Positions 44,173 through 51,990 of a stretch of DNA of 64,000 nucleotides are shown here, piece by piece. The stretch is from Chryseobacterium gleum (GTDB taxonomy: Bacteria > Bacteroidota > Bacteroidia > Flavobacteriales_D > Crocinitomicaceae). Position 1 is the stretch's first letter. Every line of letters starts with the position of its first letter. Under the pieces are notes generated by a model that was not told the origin of the DNA, searched no databases, and saw only the letters and a program-made list of their open reading frames with translations. The translations under genes were made by a program, and so were the position numbers. The stretch covers positions 1 to 64,000 of the forward strand of contig CAMDFN010000005.1 in assembly GCA_945897565.1 (NCBI GenBank), written 5' to 3'.

Positions 44173-44994
44173 GCGCAAAACTAGCGGATGCAAAGTATTG
44201 GCGTCAGTAGCGAGTAAATCTCCGTTGGGGGCAAAGCTAATGAGTTTGGGCTCGTTGATACCGACAGGAAGCTGATGACGTGATAGCAGCACTCCTTGTT
44301 GGTCTAAGATCACGACCTCACCGGTTTTGGACAATAAATAAAATTCATTGGAGAGTGGCTCGATAGCCATAGAGATGGGTTCAAACAAAAGCGCTTTGCT
44401 GTCAAAACTAAAAAGTGGAACCTGGCTGAGCTGACGCTTGCCAATATGGAAAGTTTGGCATACAAAACGGCGCTCACCACTTTCCAATAAAGTACTGTTC
44501 AAGAGCAAAATTCGATTGAGGTTGGGATGATAGCACAAGAGTTGCTTGGTGCCATCCTCGTTTTGAAGTGCATAGGTTTGGGCAAATTCTGCGGTGTAAG
44601 GCGCTTGTAAAAAATGTAGTTCTTGTGCCTGGTCTAAGTATACGATTGTGGAATCAAAACCAACAATTTGCGTCATTTTTTGATCGGGCGGTAGCACGAA
44701 TAAAGATGAAAAAGTATTGGCCTGACTGTTGTAGTGCAGCACTTGTAGGGAGTCTTGACTGATGGCGACAGACTGAATGGAGTCTTGGGAAGATAGCGCT
44801 GCAAACGGTTGCAAGCCCATGGGTAGATATTGCGCCGAAGAAGGATGCTCGAAATCAATGAAGCCGAGTTCTTTTTGAAAGCCTGATGTAACTTGTTTAT
44901 AGTAGTTTTCTATGCCCTCGCGCTGGATAGAGCGCGCCGCAATAAATGAAATGGTGGCCAAAACAAAAGAAAAGAAATATTGCGTTCGCGACAT
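44125..44994 (-). CDS. Unknown membrane-anchored beta-propeller-like protein
   Basis: 289 aa from the ATG at 44994 (MSRTQYFFSFVLATISFIAARS), a signal-anchor helix; the track's 12 extra residues are less plausible. The rest is a run of short beta strands (IVGFDSTIVYLDQAQELHFLQ, EPLSNEFYLLSKTGEVVILDQQGVLLSRHQLP, LISFAPNGDLLATDAN) recalling SdiA-regulated/NHL-type propellers. No catalytic motif. Likely periplasmic. Convergent with the WbqC-like gene, sharing 48 bp of coding sequence. Confidence 0.8.
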   Translation of the reverse strand: MSRTQYFFSFVLATISFIAARSIQREGIENYYKQVTSGFQKELGFIDFEHPSSAQYLPMGLQPFAALSSQDSIQSVAISQDSLQVLHYNSQANTFSSLFVLPPDQKMTQIVGFDSTIVYLDQAQELHFLQAPYTAEFAQTYALQNEDGTKQLLCYHPNLNRILLLNSTLLESGERRFVCQTFHIGKRQLSQVPLFSFDSKALLFEPISMAIEPLSNEFYLLSKTGEVVILDQQGVLLSRHQLPVGINEPKLISFAPNGDLLATDANTLHPLVLRLPWHKMTPEQGPLVH

Positions 44995-45054
44995 ACCTAA
45001 CAAATTTAGATGAAAAACAAACACAAGCACAAAAAAAGAACAAGAAAAAGGCCC

Positions 45055-45062
45055 TATTTTTG
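45055..45062 (+). promoter_or_regulatory. -7 promoter element (TATTTTTG) of the 45091 gene
   Basis: Exact TAnnTTTG match, 28 bp before the ATG at 45091. Confidence 0.5.
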
Positions 45063-45090
45063 TTGGAACAATAATTGCTAGTTATCCAAC

Positions 45091-45786
45091 ATGAAATATA
45101 TCAGCCTACTCTTATTCGCCGGCCTTCTCCAAATTCAACTATTTGGTCAATTCAGTTACGGCGGAGGCCTGAGCCTCAACAGCTACTTAAACACACAAGG
45201 TGTTCAAAACGGAAACCTCTCCATGCCAGGCTTACATGCCCATCTCGAAATCCCAAGAAGTGGAGATGTTACACTCTATGGCAGATTGAGTTATTCCTTC
45301 CCTAAAGCCAACTACGACACGCTTGTCGGCTACGTAACGGGGGTCAATCAGAATGTCAACCCTTATATTTTAGCAGTCAACAACCGTTTCAAAACAAGTT
45401 ACTTTACCATTGAAGGTGGCAACCGCTACTATATTGGCAATGATTACGACAACGGTTTTGCAGGGTACGGAGGATCTGGCATCATCATTGGAATTGGCAA
45501 GGTGCGCAAAGTGTATGAAGATACCGACATCACCGGCCAATACAGTTGGACACAAACCCATCAATTAGACCCGAGTGAAACTACGGAAGGCCGAATTTTC
45601 ACCTTAGGAGGCTACTTACAAGGAGGCGTCAAGTATACCATTCCGGCAATCGGGACCATTTATTCGGACGTTACGCTCAATTACCTCCTTTTAGCCAATG
45701 CAAATAACAATACCGCAGCGGCAACAGAATACCTCTCTCCATTGTTTTTCAACTTTGCGATCGGCTTCAAAAAAGATATTTACTGA
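45091..45786 (+). CDS. Outer-membrane beta-barrel-like protein of unknown function
   Basis: 231 aa. Signal peptide MKYISLLLFAGLLQIQLFGQ. The mature chain alternates polar and aromatic residues in strands (FSYGGGLSLNSYL, DVTLYGRLSYSFP, YFTIEGGNRYYIGN, GTIYSDVTLNYLLLA) and ends in FFNFAIGFKKDIY with a C-terminal aromatic, fitting an outer-membrane barrel of about eight to ten strands. Family not recognised. Its end overlaps the convergent aroK by 7 bp. Confidence 0.82.
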   Translation: MKYISLLLFAGLLQIQLFGQFSYGGGLSLNSYLNTQGVQNGNLSMPGLHAHLEIPRSGDVTLYGRLSYSFPKANYDTLVGYVTGVNQNVNPYILAVNNRFKTSYFTIEGGNRYYIGNDYDNGFAGYGGSGIIIGIGKVRKVYEDTDITGQYSWTQTHQLDPSETTEGRIFTLGGYLQGGVKYTIPAIGTIYSDVTLNYLLLANANNNTAAATEYLSPLFFNFAIGFKKDIY

Positions 45787-46289
45787 TTGCTTATTGTTTC
45801 GTGTAAAGACAGCAATTGGGCTACAATCTGTTCTTTTGGCTGGGCTGCATTCATGATGATATGCGCTTTTTGGTAAGTTTCTTCTCGCTCAGCGTTCAAG
45901 CGCGTAAAAGTTTCTAAGTCTTGTAATTTTGGTCTGCGGCCATCGCCGTTAATTCTTTGATACAAAAGCGCTGGGGCTGCATTTAGATACACCACGCTAC
46001 CTTTGGCACACAGCAGCTCCATGTTATTGAAGAAACAGGGCAAACCACCACCACAAGCCACCACAGCCGCTTCATTCGTTAAGTGCTGTATGAAACGCTC
46101 TTCAAGCACTCTAAAGTAGGCCTCACCCTCCTGTTCAAAAATCTGCTGAATTGATTTGCCCTCCATTTTTTCAATAACCACATCTGTGTCCAAGAAAGGC
46201 AAAGCCAAACGGGCCGCAAGCGCTGCACCAATAGTTGACTTGCCACTACCCATCATTCCTATCAAAAAGATTTTTTTGTTTACCTTCAT
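45780..46289 (-). CDS. aroK: Shikimate kinase
   Basis: 169 aa. Walker A GMMGSGKSTIG, the shikimate-binding FLDTDVVIEKMEGKSIQQIFEQEGEAYFR, the ACGGGLP motif and the lid Arg in INGDGRRPKL are all present. It phosphorylates shikimate in aromatic amino-acid synthesis. Complete. A perfect 18-bp palindrome lies 10-27 bp before the ATG, within the predicted leader. Confidence 0.95.
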   Translation of the reverse strand: MKVNKKIFLIGMMGSGKSTIGAALAARLALPFLDTDVVIEKMEGKSIQQIFEQEGEAYFRVLEERFIQHLTNEAAVVACGGGLPCFFNNMELLCAKGSVVYLNAAPALLYQRINGDGRRPKLQDLETFTRLNAEREETYQKAHIIMNAAQPKEQIVAQLLSLHETISNQ

Positions 46290-46298
46290 TACTCAGTT

Positions 46299-46316
46299 GG
46301 CAATCAATTGATTGCC
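46299..46316 (-). promoter_or_regulatory. Perfect 18-bp palindrome in the aroK leader
   Basis: GGCAATCAATTGATTGCC equals its own reverse complement. It lies between the predicted transcription start and the aroK ATG. It could be a dimeric repressor site or an RNA hairpin (7-bp stem, 4-nt loop) near the start codon. No T tract follows in either direction, so it is not a terminator. Confidence 0.5.
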
Positions 46317-46336
46317 TTTGTATGCTTAATTTTTAT

Positions 46337-46344
46337 CAAATTTA
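46337..46344 (-). promoter_or_regulatory. -7 promoter element (TAAATTTG) of aroK
   Basis: Exact TAnnTTTG match on the minus strand, 47 bp before the ATG. TTTG stretches 16 and 21 bp further upstream could serve as -33 box. Confidence 0.5.
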
Positions 46345-46355
46345 CCACATATTTC

Positions 46356-46387
46356 TTTGCCAAATCAAAACAATAGTCGTATCTTTG
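46356..46387 (+). promoter_or_regulatory. Promoter of tRNA-Lys (TTTG -33, TATCTTTG -7)
   Basis: TTTG at 46356-46359 and TATCTTTG at 46380-46387 are separated by 20 bp, a normal Bacteroidota arrangement. The -7 element ends 16 bp before the tRNA. Divergent from the aroK promoter. Confidence 0.65.
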
Positions 46388-46403
46388 CACCCTTAAAAAG
46401 GCA

Positions 46404-46476
46404 GATCCTGTAGCTCAGCTGGTAGAGCAATACACTTTTAATGTATGGGCCCTGGGTTCGAATCCCAGCGGGATCA
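46404..46476 (+). tRNA. tRNA-Lys (anticodon UUU)
   Basis: 73 nt fold into a cloverleaf. The acceptor stem GATCCTG/CGGGATC has one G-T pair, the D-arm contains AGCTCAGCTGGTAGAGC, the anticodon stem ATACA/TGTAT encloses CTTTTAA (anticodon TTT), and the T-arm is CTGGG-TTCGAAT-CCCAG. CCA is not encoded. The 3' end was used as an integration target: its last 17 bp recur at 46624-46640. Confidence 0.97.
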
Positions 46477-46477
46477 C
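46461..46477 (+). repeat. Attachment-site-like direct repeat, copy 1 (inside tRNA-Lys 3' end)
   Basis: AATCCCAGCGGGATCAC covers the T-arm 3' strand, acceptor 3' strand and one base beyond. An identical 17-bp copy lies 163 bp downstream. Confidence 0.75.
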
Positions 46478-46484
46478 TCTGATC

Positions 46485-46512
46485 AAAGCACCTCGAATGA
46501 GGTGCTTTTTTT
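46485..46512 (+). terminator. Rho-independent terminator after tRNA-Lys
   Basis: AAAGCACCTC-GAAT-GAGGTGCTTT is a near-perfect 10-bp hairpin with a tetraloop, followed by a T-run. It starts 9 bp after the tRNA. Confidence 0.85.
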
Positions 46513-46563
46513 GTTTAATGGCGTGAATAATTTATTTTTCAAAGTCATGAAACAAAAAAAGTA

Positions 46564-46584
46564 ATTCAATTTGAAAAATTGAAT
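46564..46584. repeat. Inverted repeat between the two att-like copies
   Basis: ATTCAATTT-GAA-AAATTGAAT is a perfect 9-bp inverted repeat. In addition GATCAAAGCAC (46481-46491) is repeated in inverted form at 46585-46595. The stretch 46513-46623 contains no gene I can support. Confidence 0.5.
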
Positions 46585-46623
46585 GTGCTTTGATCCACTG
46601 CACGTCGATCCAATGGGATCTTT

Positions 46624-46640
46624 AATCCCAGCGGGATCAC
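46624..46640 (+). repeat. Attachment-site-like direct repeat, copy 2
   Basis: Identical to the 17 bp at 46461-46477 of tRNA-Lys. No remaining tRNA cloverleaf surrounds it. Best explained as the second att copy left by an element that integrated at the tRNA 3' end. Confidence 0.7.
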
Positions 46641-46664
46641 AGAGACGAAAGTCAAAAGACATCA

Positions 46665-46706
46665 AAGTCACTCAAGTTACAATACTAGAGTGGCTTTTTT
46701 GTTTTT
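46665..46706 (+). terminator. Terminator-like hairpin after the second att-like copy
   Basis: AAGTCACTC pairs with GAGTGGCTT (9 bp, one G-T pair) across a 14-nt loop and is followed by a T-rich run. It may be the original terminator of the tRNA gene, displaced by the insertion. Confidence 0.55.
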
Positions 46707-46708
46707 AG

Positions 46709-46936
46709 GCAAATCATATCGAAAAATTCCCCTTCAAAGATTGCAAGTTTGAAAAGGTTAAACAGAATATAAAGTATTTAACCGAAGAAGAATATATTTC
46801 AATAGCTAATTTTGATTTTTCAAAGGCCGATGAACGTATTCAAAGAACAGCAGACTGTTTTCTATTTGCTTGTAATACTGGTTTAGCAATTTCAGATTTG
46901 AGGTCATTTAATAAGTCCAATCTGGAAAGGGATAAA
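46709..46936 (+). pseudogene. Tyrosine-recombinase (integrase) remnant
   Basis: The frame shared with the AraC ORF is open from 46709, after a TAG at 46706. Its first 75 residues are not AraC-like. They match the middle of a Bacteroidota phage-type integrase: FPFKDCKFEKVKQNIKYLTEEEY, then TADCFLFACNTGLAISDLRSFNKSNL, the TGLAxSDL box found near the start of the catalytic domain. The N-terminal arm-binding domain and the rest of the catalytic domain, including the HxxR and Tyr motifs, are missing, so it cannot recombine DNA. It lies 69 bp after the second att-like copy, as expected for an integrase beside its attachment site. Confidence 0.75.
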
Positions 46937-47767
46937 GATGACATCCCCTCCAAACAAGGCGGCGCTAGTTTTTATCAAACCGAAATTAGTGTTCCCGCCT
47001 TTGAATTCAAATGGCACTACCATCCAGAATTTGAATTGACGTATATCCTCAAAGGCAATGGCTACCGGGTAGTTGGCAATTCGCAGGAACAATTTTCTAC
47101 TGGTGACCTCGTCTTGTTGGGTAGCAAGCTCCCACACACTTGGTGGGGAAAAAATGAAGACGGCAGTCCTTCGCAAGCAATTGTCATTCAATTTTCAAGC
47201 GCATTCATCGAACCATTTATAAAGTTGAATGAAGGGCAGGCAATCAAAGAATTGTTGGAGAAATCTGCAAACGGGCTGCGTTTTGAGTCGGATGCTTTGT
47301 TCGTGCAAAAACTCCGCTCACTTGGCCAAACCAAAGAACTAGAAAGCGTCCTAGCGCTTTTATCCTTGCTCCAAGATATGACCGCAAAACAAGCAAGCAT
47401 CTTGTGTGCAGATGCCTATCACAACGTTATCTCCAAAAAGTTCGAAACGCGCATCAATAAGGTTTGCACGTACATCCAAAACCATTATTCGGAGCCCATT
47501 TCACTCAAACAAGTCTCAGACCTTGTCTTTATGTCAGAAAGTAATTTTTGCAAGTTTTTCAAGAAGGCCACGAATACGACCTTTTCGGATTACCTCAACG
47601 ACCTCAGGATCAATGAAGCCTGTCACCTGCTACTCTCTTCCGAAGAAAGTGTCAGTAAAATTGCACACGATTGTGGCTTTGAGTCTTTGAGTTATTTCAA
47701 TAGGGTGTTTTTGAAGAAAAAACAGTTGACTCCGTCGGGATTTAGGAGGAGTAAGTTGTTGAATTGA
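46898..47767 (+). CDS. AraC-family regulator, 5' end replaced by integrase remnant
   Basis: The track ORF begins at a TTG inside integrase-derived sequence. AraC-like sequence starts around IPSKQGGASFYQTE (about 46937). A cupin sensor domain follows (FKWHYHPEFELTYILKGNGYRVVG, GDLVLLGSKLPHTWW). The C-terminal double helix-turn-helix is intact (ISLKQVSDLVFMSESNFCKFFKKAT, SVSKIAHDCGFESLSYFNRVFLKK). Compared with relatives only the first few residues of the regulator seem lost. No ATG, GTG or good start lies at the expected position, so it is either translated as a chimera or is an incipient pseudogene. It may control the amine oxidase genes 24 bp downstream. Confidence 0.75.
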   Translation: MRSFNKSNLERDKDDIPSKQGGASFYQTEISVPAFEFKWHYHPEFELTYILKGNGYRVVGNSQEQFSTGDLVLLGSKLPHTWWGKNEDGSPSQAIVIQFSSAFIEPFIKLNEGQAIKELLEKSANGLRFESDALFVQKLRSLGQTKELESVLALLSLLQDMTAKQASILCADAYHNVISKKFETRINKVCTYIQNHYSEPISLKQVSDLVFMSESNFCKFFKKATNTTFSDYLNDLRINEACHLLLSSEESVSKIAHDCGFESLSYFNRVFLKKKQLTPSGFRRSKLLN

Positions 47768-47790
47768 TGATGAGATGTTATCTTTAATCA

Positions 47791-49125
47791 ATGAAACGAA
47801 GTGATTTTATTTTAAAATCTTGTTTGCTAACAGCTGGTTGTATTCTGGTTCCGTCCGCGATATTAAATTCATGCCGCAAAGATTCTTTTTTTGATCAGGA
47901 TGAATTTAAGGGTAAGGTACTCATTATCGGGGCGGGTGCTGCTGGTTTATACGCTGGGTATTTACTGCGTTCAAAAGGAATTTCTTTTCAGATTTTAGAG
48001 GCGAGTGATCGGATCGGTGGTCGGTTGGGGAAACTATCAGGTTTCTCAGATTACGATTTAGATACCGGTGCGCAATGGTTACATGGAACGAATAATATTT
48101 TAGGGGATTTAATCCTGCAAACACAAACAAAAGTTACGCTAGATGATTCATCGATGAGTTATTGGTTTGAGAATAACATGGTTACTGAATTACCAAAAGA
48201 CCCGTATATTTTTGAGCAAAAAAATCTTCCAGATATTTCCTTCAAAGATTACGCGCATCAGCAAGGACTAGATAGCAGTTATGATCAAATCGTTGAGGCA
48301 ATTGCCGGTGATCAAGGTGCCTCAGCTTCCCTTTTATCAGCCTATTGGAATAGCAAGGATGAAGAAAATTGGGTTTCAGGTGATGATGATTATAAATTCT
48401 CTGATACATTTTTCGATTTCATTTATCAGCAATTTGCTCAGCCAATATTGAATCAAATAAATTTGAATAAGCCCGTTGTTTCTATTGATTATAGCGGAGC
48501 TCAAATTCAAGTGATTGATCAAAATGGAGCTGAATATTTCTGTGATAAGCTTATTTTGACCGTACCCATTTCCATTTTGAAGTTAAATGAGATTCAATTT
48601 AATCCTTCATTACCTGCAACAAAAACAGATGCATTTTCTCGTTTTGGAATGGGTCCAGGGATGAAAGTGTTCTTGAAATTTAACGTAAAATTCTTCCCGG
48701 AAAATACCTATGGGGGGTCCATTTGTGCCGCATATTTAGATGATTCCATTGGAAAAACCACAAATGATTTCGTATTGACAGCCTTTGTTATGGGAGATCA
48801 AGCAGCAAATTTACATGCATTAGGGAACGATGCTGCAATTACAAACGCATTGATTCAAGAATTAGACCTCATGTTTAACGGTCAAGCTTCTTTGTATTTT
48901 ATGCAATCCTTTGTTCAAGATTATACGGACAAACCATTTATCAAAGGTGCTTATTCGTACAGTACCATTGGCATGGACAATGCGCGTCAAATCGCCGCGG
49001 AGCCGATTGATAATAAAGTTTTCTTTGCAGGCGAAGCGATGAACATAAACGGTCATCATCAAACCGTTCATGGTGCAGTAGAGTCTGCATATAAAGCAGT
49101 TCTTGACCTTATCACTTCAAGTTAA
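47791..49125 (+). CDS. Exported FAD-dependent amine oxidase-like lipoprotein
   Basis: 444 aa. The FAD-binding motif VLIIGAGAAGLYAGYLLRSKG with LEASDRIGGR begins at about residue 42, and the GAQWLHG segment and C-terminal FFAGEAMNINGHHQTVHGAVESAYKAV are typical of flavin monoamine/polyamine oxidases. The leader MKRSDFILKSCLLTAGC...ILNSC looks like a Tat-type signal (KR in place of RR, with FILK) ending in a lipobox Cys. Tat export would fit a protein that binds FAD before transport. Substrate unknown. Third codon positions look more AT-rich than in neighbours, and TATCTTTA ends 4 nt before the ATG. Confidence 0.88.
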   Translation: MKRSDFILKSCLLTAGCILVPSAILNSCRKDSFFDQDEFKGKVLIIGAGAAGLYAGYLLRSKGISFQILEASDRIGGRLGKLSGFSDYDLDTGAQWLHGTNNILGDLILQTQTKVTLDDSSMSYWFENNMVTELPKDPYIFEQKNLPDISFKDYAHQQGLDSSYDQIVEAIAGDQGASASLLSAYWNSKDEENWVSGDDDYKFSDTFFDFIYQQFAQPILNQINLNKPVVSIDYSGAQIQVIDQNGAEYFCDKLILTVPISILKLNEIQFNPSLPATKTDAFSRFGMGPGMKVFLKFNVKFFPENTYGGSICAAYLDDSIGKTTNDFVLTAFVMGDQAANLHALGNDAAITNALIQELDLMFNGQASLYFMQSFVQDYTDKPFIKGAYSYSTIGMDNARQIAAEPIDNKVFFAGEAMNINGHHQTVHGAVESAYKAVLDLITSS

Positions 49126-49128
49126 GCT

Positions 49129-49800
49129 ATGAAAAATACCCTATTTTTTTGTATTTTCTTTTTCCATGTGGTCCATGCCCAAAAATTCTCCATGGATGTA
49201 TCTTATAAATACATGTATGCCAAACAATGGGACCGTTCCATTCAATTGTACAATTTCAGTAGACCTTGGCTCATTGAAAAACAGCCATTATTTATGCATG
49301 GGTTCAACGCGTCTTTTAACTATACACTATCAACAAAACAAGAACTAATTCATGGCCTGTCCTTTGATCTTTCATTTTTTAGGAGTGTTGCGGAAAATAA
49401 AAACATGGCGAATGCAATCAATTTGTACATCAGTAATTTGGGATATTTTGCGCGCAAGGACTTTAGCATTCTTCACTCGAATTGTTATACTGAAATGAGA
49501 TTGGCTTTGACAATAAGCGGGCTTTTTCGAAGGGTAAACCAAGAGCCTATTCTAGTGGATGAAACGCCAACTCGGGCATTCGGAATAGGCTCCGATGTAC
49601 AAATGAAGTTTGGCTATTCTTTACCATGTTTAGCGGAAATTAAGGGCTCCTTGTTTTTGGCGATTTCCTATGCTCCCTATGTTTATTCCCCATATAGCGA
49701 AAGTGTCTTAAATCAAACGATGGGTATTACAAACCATTATGGCACGGGGATAGTTGGTGCGCAAATTGGATTTAGAAAAGGATTTGCTTTAAGTCGTTAA
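49129..49800 (+). CDS. Unknown outer-membrane barrel-like protein
   Basis: 223 aa. Signal peptide MKNTLFFCIFFFHVVHAQ. Strand-like segments rich in aromatics (FSMDVSYKYMYAKQW, GFNASFNYTLS, GLSFDLSFFRS, SLFLAISYAPYVYS) and a C-terminal GAQIGFRKGFALSR suggest an outer-membrane barrel. No family recognised. It begins 3 bp after the amine oxidase stop and so belongs to the same operon, within the AT-richer accessory segment. Confidence 0.78.
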   Translation: MKNTLFFCIFFFHVVHAQKFSMDVSYKYMYAKQWDRSIQLYNFSRPWLIEKQPLFMHGFNASFNYTLSTKQELIHGLSFDLSFFRSVAENKNMANAINLYISNLGYFARKDFSILHSNCYTEMRLALTISGLFRRVNQEPILVDETPTRAFGIGSDVQMKFGYSLPCLAEIKGSLFLAISYAPYVYSPYSESVLNQTMGITNHYGTGIVGAQIGFRKGFALSR

Positions 49801-49860
49801 CTTTCAAATTATCCAGCTAGAAGCAGAGGTCTTGCCCTTAACTTAGGTCAATAAATCAAC

Positions 49861-51453
49861 CTACGCCTCTAATTTGAAGGCAGATGTTTGGTGGAAAGTG
49901 AGATCGGGGTAGTCTTGTTCGGCCATCTGCAATAAAAATGGTGTTTCTGCCAAGAAAACGAGATTTTCATCTTTGTCTAAGGCCAAATAATTGCTTTTGG
50001 CACGCTTGAAATTTGCGAATTGTTCAGGATTGGTAGTGGTGATCCAGCAAGCCTTGAAATAATTGCGCGGCACAAAACGGCAATTGGCGCCGTACTCGTG
50101 AATAAGGCGGTAGTTGATGACCTCAAATTGAAGCTGCCCCACCGTACCGACAATTTTACGGTTACCCGGCTGTTGTATGAACAACTGCGCTACTCCTTCG
50201 TCAATGAGTTGGCGAATGCCTTTTTCTAATTGCTTAGATTTCAAAGGATCGAGGTTTTCTAGTTCCTGGAAAATTTCTGGAGAAAAGGAAGGCACCCCTT
50301 TAAAGCGCATCTTTTCACCTGTGGTGAGGGTATCGCCGATTTTGAACGAACCGGTGTCGTACAAACCGATGACATCGCCAGGATAGGCGTCGTCGATGAC
50401 GCTTTTGTCTTGGGCCATGAATGACGTTGGATTGGCAAATTTCATGTCTTTGCTCAAGCGTACGTGGTGGTAAAATTTATTGCGTTCAAAACGACCAGAT
50501 ACAATGCGCAAAAAGGCAATGCGGTCGCGGTGTTTGGGATCGAGGTTGGCGTGGATTTTAAAAACAAAGCCAGAAAAGCGGTCGTCGTCGGGCGCTACCA
50601 TGCGGGTATCGCTTTCGCGCCCTTGTGGCGATGGTGATATCTCGCAAAAGGTATCGAGTAATTCCTTTACGCCAAAGTTATTGACGGCAGAACCAAAAAA
50701 TACAGGCGCTACATCGCCAGCCAAGTAGGTGTTGCGATCAAATGCATCATAAACACCCTCTACTACGTCTATTTCTTCTCTGAGTTCATTTGCGGCATTT
50801 TCACCGACTATTTGATCTAAAGTAGGGTCGGTCAGACTAGAAATTGAGACCACCTCGTCTGAAATTTTGGTTTTGTTGGCTGCAAAAAGATTGAGTCCTT
50901 TTTGGTAGATGTTATAGACACCTTGAAAGCGATCGCCCATGCCAATTGGCCAAGTAAGCGGACAAACTTTGATGGATAATTTGGCTTCTAATTCATCGAG
51001 TAAGTCAAAAGCTTCTTTGCCATCGCGGTCCATTTTGTTGATAAAGATGATGACCGGTGTTTTGCGCATCCGACACACTTCCATGAGGCGTTCTGTTTGC
51101 GCTTCTACTCCATTGGCGCAGTCGATGACCAAAATAACGCTGTCTACTGCGGTGAGGGTGCGAAAGGTGTCTTCGGCGAAGTCTTTGTGACCGGGTGTGT
51201 CTAGGATATTGATTTGTTTGCCGTTGTAGGCAAATGCCATGACGGAAGTTGCTACGGAGATACCGCGTTGCTTTTCAATTTCCATGAAGTCTGAAGTGGC
51301 CGACTTCTTGATTTTGTTGTTTTTTACAGCCCCCGCAGTTTGAATGGCCCCACCAAAAAGCAAGAGCTTTTCTGTTAGGGTGGTTTTACCCGCATCTGGG
51401 TGGGAAATAATGCCGAAGGTGCGGCGTTTCTCGGTGGCTTCTGTGAATCTCAT
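49861..51453 (-). CDS. prfC: Peptide chain release factor 3
   Basis: 530 aa from the ATG at 51453 ([19 protein letters not shown]). The track start at 51495 lies within the ndk terminator; an ATG at 51465 is a less likely option. GTPase motifs are complete: G1 [10 protein letters not shown]3 DTPGHKDF and G4 NKMDRD. Length and C-terminal region ([24 protein letters not shown]) fit RF3, which recycles RF1/RF2 from terminated ribosomes. Confidence 0.96.
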   Translation of the reverse strand: MRFTEATEKRRTFGIISHPDAGKTTLTEKLLLFGGAIQTAGAVKNNKIKKSATSDFMEIEKQRGISVATSVMAFAYNGKQINILDTPGHKDFAEDTFRTLTAVDSVILVIDCANGVEAQTERLMEVCRMRKTPVIIFINKMDRDGKEAFDLLDELEAKLSIKVCPLTWPIGMGDRFQGVYNIYQKGLNLFAANKTKISDEVVSISSLTDPTLDQIVGENAANELREEIDVVEGVYDAFDRNTYLAGDVAPVFFGSAVNNFGVKELLDTFCEISPSPQGRESDTRMVAPDDDRFSGFVFKIHANLDPKHRDRIAFLRIVSGRFERNKFYHHVRLSKDMKFANPTSFMAQDKSVIDDAYPGDVIGLYDTGSFKIGDTLTTGEKMRFKGVPSFSPEIFQELENLDPLKSKQLEKGIRQLIDEGVAQLFIQQPGNRKIVGTVGQLQFEVINYRLIHEYGANCRFVPRNYFKACWITTTNPEQFANFKRAKSNYLALDKDENLVFLAETPFLLQMAEQDYPDLTFHQTSAFKLEA

Positions 51454-51465
51454 GGGGCTCAACAT

Positions 51466-51490
51466 AAAAAAAGACCGCAAAGCGGTCTTT
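51466..51490 (-). terminator. Rho-independent terminator after ndk
   Basis: Read leftward, AAAGACCGC-TTT-GCGGTCTTT is a perfect 9-bp stem followed by a T-run (A-run at 51466-51472). It lies 24 bp after the ndk stop and rules out the longest prfC start. Confidence 0.85.
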
Positions 51491-51513
51491 AACAATCTAT
51501 TTGTATGGCGAAA

Positions 51514-51933
51514 TTAGAAAATTTCGTTGGCAGCAAAATGAAATTTACCTTCGATTTCAGCGTTTTCGTCTGAATCTGAACCGTGAACAGCATTGCGACC
51601 TTTGTTTTCAGCATAAGCTTGACGGATAGTGCCGTCTGCAGCCTCAGCTGGGTCTGTAGCGCCGACAAGCGCACGGAAATCTGCTACAGCGTTGTCTTTT
51701 TCGAGAATTGCTGCAACAATTGGGCCGCTGGTCATGTATTCAACGAGTTCGCCGTAGAACGGACGCTCTGCGTGAACAGCATAGAATTCTTTGGCTTGCG
51801 CTTCAGAAAGCATTGTGTATTTCATCGCTTTGATCTCAAAGCCTGCACCGATGATCATGTCGATGATTTTGCCCATGTGCCCGTTTTCGATTGCATCGGG
51901 CTTAAGCATTGTAAAAGTTCTGTTGGTAGCCAT
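51514..51933 (-). CDS. ndk: Nucleoside diphosphate kinase
   Basis: 139 aa. [20 protein letters not shown] at the N-terminus, [14 protein letters not shown] in the middle and the active-site His in [15 protein letters not shown]. It equalises nucleoside triphosphate pools using ATP through a phosphohistidine. Complete; own TATCTTTG promoter and terminator show a monocistronic transcript. Confidence 0.97.
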   Translation of the reverse strand: MATNRTFTMLKPDAIENGHMGKIIDMIIGAGFEIKAMKYTMLSEAQAKEFYAVHAERPFYGELVEYMTSGPIVAAILEKDNAVADFRALVGATDPAEAADGTIRQAYAENKGRNAVHGSDSDENAEIEGKFHFAANEIF

Positions 51934-51954
51934 GTATTTTCTTTATTTTGGGTG

Positions 51955-51962
51955 CAAAGATA
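51955..51962 (-). promoter_or_regulatory. -7 promoter element (TATCTTTG) of ndk
   Basis: Exact TAnnTTTG match, 21 bp before the ndk ATG on the minus strand. Confidence 0.6.
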
Positions 51963-51990
51963 CCACTTTTTTAAAAATTCTAGCAGCTTA

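Noticed and set aside
46624-46640. Second, degenerate tRNA-Lys gene
   Set aside because: Only the last 17 bp match; no D-arm or anticodon arm precedes them, so an att-type duplication fits better.
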